DNA of 35,290 nucleotides. It comes from an uncultured bacterium. GTDB taxonomy: Bacteria; Acidobacteriota; Thermoanaerobaculia; Multivoradales; J023. The notes below the pieces were generated by a model. That model was not told the DNA's origin. It did not search any database and saw nothing but the letters and a program-made list of their open reading frames with translations. Below are positions 29,497 to 35,290 of this stretch, in pieces; positions within the stretch are counted from its first letter, which is position 1, and each line of letters begins with the position of its first letter. The stretch spans positions 1-35,290 of the forward strand of contig CALFAM010000289.1 of the NCBI GenBank assembly GCA_937948815.1, read 5' to 3'. The position numbers and the translations under genes are program-made.

Positions 29497-29522
29497 GACC
29501 CGCGACGCTTGCTCGCGGGTCT
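29496..29522 (+). terminator. terminator hairpin 1 after family-B copy 1
   Basis: AGACCCGCGA (29496-29505) pairs perfectly with TCGCGGGTCT (29513-29522) around CGCTTGC, a very stable 10-bp stem. It is followed immediately by a second hairpin. Confidence 0.65.
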
Positions 29523-29523
29523 C

Positions 29524-29560
29524 AGAGGTCTCCAGAGGCTGCGCGTTTCTGGGGACCTCT
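29524..29560 (+). terminator. terminator hairpin 2 after family-B copy 1
   Basis: AGAGGTCTCCAGA (29524-29536) pairs with TCTGGGGACCTCT (29548-29560), 13 bp with one wobble, then CTGTCTCTCTTCTATTCCCTT. The two hairpins in tandem form a strong transcription stop between the two family-B genes. Confidence 0.72.
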
Positions 29561-29743
29561 CTGTCTCTCTTCTATTCCCTTCTGGGCTTCTCTTACCTTG
29601 GTTGAGGCGTTCTGCCATACGCATTGCGCTTCTATGTTGAGCAACGCGCTCCTCACCTAACTTGGATGAGCGCACGCGACTTTCGGTCGAGATCTCGTCT
29701 GCAGCGACCTGGTTGCGCGCGCGAAAAGCCTGGAGGATCCACC

Positions 29744-31189
29744 GTGCCGCGACCTTCGTACCGCCCCTTCGCCGCCCCAGTCTTTGCCACCCCAGTCTTC
29801 GCCACCCGAGCGATCGCATCGCCGCTCCTGACACGCGTCATCCTCTGCTCCGCAGCTTTGGGTGTCTTGCTCGCCGCCCCCTCGCGTGGGCAGTTCGACC
29901 CCGACAAGTCACCGATCGAAGAGGCGCCCAGTGAGCGGTGGATTGGCTCGCAGCTCGAGCCCGTTGCCATCTACGGTGACAACGCCGACTTTGATGTCGA
30001 CAACGATCCCGTATTCGCGCAGAGCTTCTACCACGATCTCGACGTAGCGGGGCGGTACCTATTTGCCGCTGCTGGGCGAAACCTGGAGGTCTACGATCTC
30101 GGGTCGTTGCCCAGTCGTCCCAACCGGCCGCGCAGCCGCCGAACCGCCCGCACCACCTTGCCGTTCTGGGGCGCCACGGACAATGGGGGGAGCTTCTTCG
30201 TGAACCATGTTCGCGCCGCCACGGATGATCTCGTGGCCGTCAGCGTCGGCGTGCAGGGCTTTACGATCTGGGACATGCGGAACAAGTCTGCACCCGAGGT
30301 TCATTACCAGGATCGCGGGATCTCCGCACGTCAGATTCACGTGGTTCCGGACGGAGGAACGTTCTGGGCCTTCGTTGCCCATGCCGGGACGGGCGGAGGC
30401 TTGATTCGCTACAACCTGAGCGCGGCAACCAGCCTCGACCACTGCCTCGATGACAGTCCGGGTCAGACGAACTGCGGCAGTGTGTACCAAGGCGAGGTCG
30501 GGTCGTTCAGTGGCATCACCAGCTTGGCCGGCAGCGGTGCATTCGTTGCCGTGATCCCGCCCGGGGTCGTGAGCTCGAACGTGACCCTCTACGACATGTC
30601 ACAGCCCCTCGACCCTGCAATCAAGCTGAGTGGCACGATCGGGACCTTTCCAGACATCGCCACAGATCTCGCGCTTTGGAGGTCTCGGGGTCACTTGTAC
30701 CTGGCGGCCCAGTTTCCAGCCACGACCAAGATCTACGATGTCAGTTGCGCGATGGCCGCTGGCCCTTGCTCCCTCGGTGCGCCCATCAATACCCTCAGCA
30801 CCCCAGACCCCACCGGTGGCAACGAGACCACGCTCAGTGCCTCGACGACCGGCTCACGTGATTTTCTCTACGTGGGAAACAGCCGCCGAAGCGGCTGCGC
30901 GCCCCAGCGCGAGTATCTCTTCGACGTCACCTCGCCGGCCGCAGCCTTCGACGTTTCGCCCAGTGTCAGCTCCGCCGGCTATTGGGGTTGGTACTACATG
31001 GACTGTGCCACAGGCTTCAACAACATCAAGCCTTGGCGCGGCTACTTCCACGGCGATGTCTTCTACCGCGCAGCCCATAGTGGCCTCGACGCCCACCGCC
31101 TGGTCGGTGGCACCGCGCCCGACCTCTTTGCGGACGGCTTCGAATCCGGGGACGTTTCCGCCTGGGATGCGACGGTCGGCGATCCCTGA
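29744..31189 (+). CDS. exported protein, paralogous family B (copy 2), short form
   Basis: 481 residues from GTG 29744, which has GGAGGATCCACC directly upstream; the in-frame ATG at 29624 has no ribosome site. The N-terminus has a short repeat (FAAPVFATPVFATRA) before the hydrophobic core of a signal peptide; the mature start QFDPDKSPIEE matches copy 1. The main domain is roughly 70% identical by eye to copy 1 (shared strings: ARTTLPFWG, AATDDLVA, GGGLIRYNLSAATSL, QFPATTKIYD, GYWGWYYMDC, FNNIKPWRGYFHGD). It then jumps straight to the tail LFADGFESGDVSAWDATVGD, with no PKD or Fn3 domains. Function unknown. Confidence 0.83.
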   Translation: MPRPSYRPFAAPVFATPVFATRAIASPLLTRVILCSAALGVLLAAPSRGQFDPDKSPIEEAPSERWIGSQLEPVAIYGDNADFDVDNDPVFAQSFYHDLDVAGRYLFAAAGRNLEVYDLGSLPSRPNRPRSRRTARTTLPFWGATDNGGSFFVNHVRAATDDLVAVSVGVQGFTIWDMRNKSAPEVHYQDRGISARQIHVVPDGGTFWAFVAHAGTGGGLIRYNLSAATSLDHCLDDSPGQTNCGSVYQGEVGSFSGITSLAGSGAFVAVIPPGVVSSNVTLYDMSQPLDPAIKLSGTIGTFPDIATDLALWRSRGHLYLAAQFPATTKIYDVSCAMAAGPCSLGAPINTLSTPDPTGGNETTLSASTTGSRDFLYVGNSRRSGCAPQREYLFDVTSPAAAFDVSPSVSSAGYWGWYYMDCATGFNNIKPWRGYFHGDVFYRAAHSGLDAHRLVGGTAPDLFADGFESGDVSAWDATVGDP

Positions 31190-31304
31190 CGGGTAGGCGT
31201 CGTACAATCGGCTGCGCCCGCACGAGGCATGCCTCAGCGATGGGTGTGTTTCCAACGAGCATGATCATGGTCCTTCGCACCGCCCAACACCCACCCGAGC
31301 GTCC

Positions 31305-32639
31305 ATGACGCCGGCCGTCGTCGTCGACCAGGTCTCCAAGACCTATCGCAGCTATGCGCGACCCTGGGATCGCATCGCCGAGCGGTTGGTCGGCGGCCAA
31401 CGTCACCACGCGCACCACGCGCTGCGGGAAATCTCGTTCGAGCTGCCTCGTGGGGAAGCCATCGGTGTGGTGGGCGAGAACGGCGCCGGCAAGTCGACGC
31501 TGCTGAAGATCCTTGCCGGAATCACTCCGCCGACGACAGGTCAGATTCGGGTCGAGGGCGCGATCGCAGCGATTCTCGAGCTGGGCTCAGGCTTTCATCC
31601 CGAGTTCACGGGCCGTCAGAACATTGCGCTCAACGGTGCCATGCTCGGGCTGTCGCAGGAGGCGGTCTCGCGCGCGACGCCCGAGATCATCGCCTTCAGC
31701 GAGCTCGGTACGTTCATCGATCAGCCCGTCAAGCACTATTCCACGGGCATGGCCATGCGCCTGGCGTTCTCCATTGCGGTGCAGGTGAACCCCGACGTCC
31801 TGATCGTCGACGAAGCACTCTCCGTCGGTGACGGCTACTTTCAGAAGAAGTGCATGGACCGCCTTCGCCAGTTTCTCGCCGCAGGCGGCACCTTGCTCTT
31901 CTGCTCGCACGCGATGTACTACGTTTCGGCCTTCTGCCGCCGCGCCCTCTGGTTGCGTGAGGGACAGGTTGCCGGTCTCGGCCCGAGCAGCGAGGTGGTG
32001 CCAGCCTACGAAGCCTTCCTCGAGCAGAAACGCGAGCCGGTAGGCGAGCGCTCGGCGTCAGTCGCCACGGGCGCAGTGAAGGCCGATTCCTCCCAAGCTC
32101 CGTCGTCGGGAGAGGGGCCGGCGCGGATCACGACGATGATGATTGGTGAGCAGGTGCCGACCGCAGGCACGCCGGTTGTCGTCGACAGTGGCGTAGCGCT
32201 CCGCATCAGCGTGGGCTGGCAGGCCGATCGAGCGGATCGCCAGATCCATTTCGGCGTCGGCATCAACCGCGCGAGCGACGGAATCGAGGTCTGTGCCTTC
32301 GGGAGCCATCAGCAGGAACCCGAGCTCTTTCTCAGCGGCCGCGAAGGCCGCGCGATCTTGGATGTTCCATCGCTGGCCCTGGTCAAGGGTGCCTTCGATC
32401 TTTATCTCTTCTTGCTCGACGAGTCGGGGCTTCACATCTACGACAGCCAGATCTTTCCCGCCGCGCTCTCGGTGCGCCAGAGTCGCTATGCATTCGGGCT
32501 GGTCACGATGCCCCACCAGTGGTCTACAGGGGCGCCTGCCACGGATCTCTCGCGCACGTTGGCGACGCGCGACGCTCATGTGGCCGGCGACGAGAGTGCC
32601 GACGATCTCTCTCCGGTCGTCGGCACGTCGAATGCCTAG
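31305..32639 (+). CDS. wzt: polysaccharide ABC transporter ATPase (Wzt-like) with C-terminal glycan-binding-type domain
   Basis: 444 residues. Walker A GENGAGKST (57-65), Q-loop region, ABC signature YSTGM (145-149), Walker B VLIVDE (165-170) and the downstream His switch in LLFCSHAM. Residues about 250-420 form an extra domain with RISVGWQADRADRQIHFGVG and GAFDLYLFLLDESGLHIYD, resembling the Wzt carbohydrate-binding domain that recognises a modified glycan end. It should pair with the permease at 22071, the only candidate in the window. It overlaps the next glycosyltransferase by 8 bp. Confidence 0.93.
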   Translation: MTPAVVVDQVSKTYRSYARPWDRIAERLVGGQRHHAHHALREISFELPRGEAIGVVGENGAGKSTLLKILAGITPPTTGQIRVEGAIAAILELGSGFHPEFTGRQNIALNGAMLGLSQEAVSRATPEIIAFSELGTFIDQPVKHYSTGMAMRLAFSIAVQVNPDVLIVDEALSVGDGYFQKKCMDRLRQFLAAGGTLLFCSHAMYYVSAFCRRALWLREGQVAGLGPSSEVVPAYEAFLEQKREPVGERSASVATGAVKADSSQAPSSGEGPARITTMMIGEQVPTAGTPVVVDSGVALRISVGWQADRADRQIHFGVGINRASDGIEVCAFGSHQQEPELFLSGREGRAILDVPSLALVKGAFDLYLFLLDESGLHIYDSQIFPAALSVRQSRYAFGLVTMPHQWSTGAPATDLSRTLATRDAHVAGDESADDLSPVVGTSNA

Positions 32640-33708
32640 GCGGGTAGCAAGCTCAGTGCGCGTGACCGCATCGGCCGTCATCGTCCACTTCCACGCGCCG
32701 GAGCTGGCCGCTCGCGCCCTGCACTCGTTCCGCGTTGATGCTCACCAACACGGCATCCCCTTCGAAGCCCTGATCGTCGACAATGGATCGACGGATTCCG
32801 AGCGCGCGCAGCTCCGAGACCTCGACGCCACCCTCCTCGATGCCGCAGGAAATCGGAGCTACTCTGCTGGCCTCAACGCTGGCGTGCGCGCGAGTCGCGG
32901 CGAAATACTCTTGCTCGCCAACCCCGACATCGAGGTCTTGCCCGGATGCCTCAGGGCGCTCCAACGCGGCCTCGACGAGGGGCTGGAAGCGGTCGGGCCG
33001 CGGTTCTCTCTCGATCACGCGGGTGCCTGGCTCCAGCCACCCCCGGACCGCCGCACGCTTGCGAGCGAGCTCGCCGTGCTGTGCGCGCGCGCAGGTGTGG
33101 CGTCGCGCGCTGTGCGAGCCCGTTGGCAGAAGCGGGCGCACGCCTTTTGGTCCGCAAGCAAGCCCCTCCCGATGCGCCAGCTCTCCGGCGCGCTGCTGGC
33201 CGTGCGCCGAGACACCTGGGACCGTGTGGGTGATTTCGACGAGTCCTACCGACTCTACTTCGAAGAAACAGACTGGCTGATGCGGCTCGCGGCCACGGGT
33301 GGCCGCGCTGGACTCGTCCCCGATGCGCGCGCCGTCCACCTGTGGGGACAGAGCACGCGCCACGAGCCTCGCGCCGCGCGTTGGTTCGAGGCGTCGGCAC
33401 AGCGCTTTCGCCGGCGTTGGTATGGCGTGATCGGCAGCCGAATGCTCGCCGCCGCCGGGCGTCTGCTGGGCGACCGGCGCGCGCCCGAAGACACGGACCG
33501 GCGTGCCCCTCGCACACGATCAATGCCAGCTTGGATCGAGCTCTCGGCTTCGCCGGAGGGCTTTCCCGCGGCGGGTCACGCTGTTCGAGCCGGATCGCAG
33601 GGGGTGGTTCCCGCACTGCCTGGCCACCTTCCGGGCAGCTCCTATCGCCTGCGCGGCGTCAGCGCCACGGGTTCCGACCTCTGGAGCCGCCCCGCGGAGA
33701 GCGGGTAA
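32632..33708 (+). CDS. GT2-family (GT-A) glycosyltransferase
   Basis: 358 residues. N-terminal SAVIVHFHAPELAARALHSF and IVDNGSTD (48-55), then LLLANPDIEVLPGCL (DxD-like acidic site), and the acceptor-side motif LYFEETDWLMRLAATGG near 210. This is the rhamnosyltransferase-like GT2 architecture used in O-antigen and capsule assembly. ATG 32632 overlaps the wzt stop by 8 bp, implying coupling. The last about 50 residues (after RTRSMPAWIELSASPEG) are Gly/Pro/Ser-rich and look like an added Fn3-like or disordered tail. Donor and acceptor are unknown. Confidence 0.88.
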   Translation: MPRRVASSVRVTASAVIVHFHAPELAARALHSFRVDAHQHGIPFEALIVDNGSTDSERAQLRDLDATLLDAAGNRSYSAGLNAGVRASRGEILLLANPDIEVLPGCLRALQRGLDEGLEAVGPRFSLDHAGAWLQPPPDRRTLASELAVLCARAGVASRAVRARWQKRAHAFWSASKPLPMRQLSGALLAVRRDTWDRVGDFDESYRLYFEETDWLMRLAATGGRAGLVPDARAVHLWGQSTRHEPRAARWFEASAQRFRRRWYGVIGSRMLAAAGRLLGDRRAPEDTDRRAPRTRSMPAWIELSASPEGFPAAGHAVRAGSQGVVPALPGHLPGSSYRLRGVSATGSDLWSRPAESG

Positions 33709-33862
33709 ACTCGGGCCACGCACGAGCCCTTTCAGTCGCCCCTTCCGTCGGCCCAACGTGGCGCCCTCTGAGGCGTCCTTCTCCGGCATACCGCCTTCCC
33801 GCCGACGCGAGACTCCTCGGCAGCTGACCGCAAAGGCTCGTGCGGCACTTGGAGGGTCCCCC

Positions 33863-35116
33863 ATGCGCGCCGCGCCTCTCGCCGTATTCATCCTTTTCGC
33901 TGCGCTCTTCACCGCGCCCATGGCCCAGGCCGAGCTGGGTGTCATCGACTACGTTCCCGCGGCCACGATCCTGATTCCGTACTTCGAGGTCGATGTCAGT
34001 GATGCGGCTTGCGCCAACGCCACTGCGGGCGTCACGACCCTCTTTGCGGTCACCAATACGGTTGCGGACTCGACCCTCGTGCGGGTCAATCTGTGGACCG
34101 ACTGGAACGTACCGCTCCTCGGGTTTGATATCTTTCTGACTGGATTTGACATCCAAACCATCAATTTGCGCGACATCTTCTGCTTCGGGCGTCTGCCCCA
34201 GACCGGCCTGGGTAGTGGAAACAGCCCCGTCGGCATCGGGTCGAGCGGTCTTCCAACCTTCGAAACGGAGTGCAACCAGAGCACGATGCCCGGTCCGCCG
34301 CCGTTCTACGAACCGCTTCCCGAGATCGTCGTCAACGAGATCAAAGCCGCCTATTCCGGCCGAGCCTTGCCGGGTAGCTCGGGCTGTGCCGGCTCCGGGC
34401 AGCGCGGTCCCGAGATCGCCGTCGGCTACATCACCATCGACGCGGCCCAGGACTGCCCGCTCTTTGTCGACTCACCCATGGCGCCTGGCTACTTTGACAC
34501 CATCGCAACCGAAGACAACATCCTGCTCGGCGACTTCTTTCTGGCCGATCCGTCCAACAACTTCTCCCAGGGATTCCCGGCTGTTCATCTCGAGGCGGGT
34601 TTCCCGGGACCCCATACCTTCTACGGGCAGTACACCATTCCAGAAGAAGGGATGCCGGTGGACCGTCGTGAGCCCCTGCCCTCGACCTTTGCGGCGCGCT
34701 TTGCTCGCGGGGCAGGCTTCAATCAAACGCGGCACTTGATCTGGCGCGAGACCGGGATGCCGGGCGCCGTCGTTGATTGCGGTACGCGTCCTGCCTTCTT
34801 TCCCCTCGGGAACATCGACTTCCCAGTGGGTGTCTTCGACGAGCAGGAAAACTTCATGCTGCCTGCGGCGCTCACGTTGCCGAATGCTGTCAATGCTCTG
34901 GTCGTGAACAATGTGGCCGGTGCCGATGTCGTGCCGAAGCTCGATGTCGCGGATTTGCCGTTTGGCTGGATCATCTACGATCTTCGCAGCAGTGCGACCC
35001 AAGCGGTCTACGGCGACAATCTGGCGCAGGCTTACGTGACCTCGACCTTCCAGGCCCTCGGTCTGTTCAGTGTCGGCCTGCACGGGGCCATCCTCGACGA
35101 CCAGCTCCTGCCGTAG
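33863..35116 (+). CDS. exported protein, paralogous family A (copy 2), unknown function
   Basis: 417 residues; GGAGG eight bases upstream fixes ATG 33863 (the longer in-frame reading from 33503 crosses the glycosyltransferase gene). Signal peptide to about residue 23 (LFAALFTAPMAQA), then a mature chain paralogous to the 25122 gene, about half identical by eye: PAATILIPYFEVDVSD, AGVTTLFAV, WTDWNVP, GFDIFLTGFDIQTINLRDIF, NNFSQGFPAVHLE, PHTFYGQYTI. Conserved Cys positions suggest disulfides. It lacks about 30 residues of copy 1, mainly the Pro-rich TPTPQTGPSNPLPP loop and the C-terminal extension. Family not recognised. Confidence 0.8.
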   Translation: MRAAPLAVFILFAALFTAPMAQAELGVIDYVPAATILIPYFEVDVSDAACANATAGVTTLFAVTNTVADSTLVRVNLWTDWNVPLLGFDIFLTGFDIQTINLRDIFCFGRLPQTGLGSGNSPVGIGSSGLPTFETECNQSTMPGPPPFYEPLPEIVVNEIKAAYSGRALPGSSGCAGSGQRGPEIAVGYITIDAAQDCPLFVDSPMAPGYFDTIATEDNILLGDFFLADPSNNFSQGFPAVHLEAGFPGPHTFYGQYTIPEEGMPVDRREPLPSTFAARFARGAGFNQTRHLIWRETGMPGAVVDCGTRPAFFPLGNIDFPVGVFDEQENFMLPAALTLPNAVNALVVNNVAGADVVPKLDVADLPFGWIIYDLRSSATQAVYGDNLAQAYVTSTFQALGLFSVGLHGAILDDQLLP

Positions 35117-35137
35117 CATCATCCCGCCAAGACCGAG

Positions 35138-35164
35138 CCAGCCGACGCGGCGTGCGCCGGCTGG
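35138..35164. terminator. hairpin between convergent genes at the right edge
   Basis: CCAGCCG-A-CGC (35138-35148) pairs with GCG-C-CGGCTGG (35154-35164), 10 bp with one mismatch and a 5-nt loop, 22 bases after the family-A copy 2 stop. It lies between that gene and a minus-strand gene whose stop is at 35224. No T-run. Confidence 0.5.
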
Positions 35165-35223
35165 ACATCGGAACCATCTTCGATCTCGAGGAGCCGCGCC
35201 CAGAAGCGATCACAGAAGAGAGC

Positions 35224-35290
35224 TCAGAAGAGGTCGCTGTCGGCTTTGGTGTAGTGCCAGCGAGCAAGCAGCTCGCCCGCCGCCGGCTCG
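35224..35290 (-). CDS. 3' end of a minus-strand gene cut by the window edge
   Basis: The minus strand reads PAAGELLARWHYTKADSDLF and then a stop (TCA on the plus strand at 35224-35226), with no interruption to the window end. The composition is protein-like, but about 21 codons are too few to name a family. Convergent with family-A copy 2. Confidence 0.4.
   Translation of the reverse strand, partial: EPAAGELLARWHYTKADSDLF

Overview
This is a high-GC, gene-dense bacterial chromosome segment from a Gram-negative (diderm) organism. The diderm call rests on a Wzm/Wzt polysaccharide exporter, several Sec signal peptides followed by large exported proteins, and an HrpB helicase. An F-type ATP synthase whose c and b subunits both carry signal-peptide-like N-termini, together with exported proteins ending in an F-E-S-G-D tail, suggests Acidobacteriota (possibly the Thermoanaerobaculia side) or a deltaproteobacterial-type lineage. 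That placement is inference; no rRNA or tRNA gene was seen.

Layout. 93-2774 (-): hrpB. 2879-6014 (+): an envelope-sensing cluster of two LiaI/LiaF-like membrane proteins, a LytS-type histidine kinase and a LytTR response regulator. 6071-7424 (-): an ECF sigma factor, a small Cys-rich candidate anti-sigma factor and a mycoredoxin-like glutaredoxin, which looks like a thiol/redox stress module. 7798-16020 (+): a complete atp operon, atpZ-atpI-atpB-atpE-atpF-atpH-atpA-atpG-atpD-atpC. The alpha subunit carries an extra loop of about 65 residues, and a perfect hairpin sits on the atpD stop codon. 16287-18731 (+): an M23 endopeptidase and a GHMP sugar kinase. 18728-21698 (-): a TPR protein translationally coupled to a secreted propeller-like protein, then an XRE regulator with a promoter/palindrome arrangement typical of autoregulation.

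22071-35116 (+) is the most unusual part. A polysaccharide ABC exporter is split: the permease (wzm-like, 22071) and the ATPase (wzt-like, 31305) lie about 8.5 kb apart. Between and after them are exported proteins: a seven-repeat FG-GAP propeller, and two paralogous pairs of families I do not recognise (family A at 25122 and 33863; family B at 26710 and 29744). The two B proteins share about 430 N-terminal residues and a short F-E-S-G-D tail; one has gained about 450 residues of PKD-like and Fn3-like domains between these parts. The first A gene has a long structured leader and a strong ribosome binding site, as expected of an abundant envelope protein. My best reading is a cell-surface locus in which polysaccharide export, a glycosyltransferase and secreted proteins are physically linked. 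Whether they work together (for example glycan-linked surface proteins) is a hypothesis.

Terminator-like hairpins are clear after the A1 and B1 genes and between the convergent pairs. The right edge cuts a minus-strand gene of which only about 21 codons are visible.
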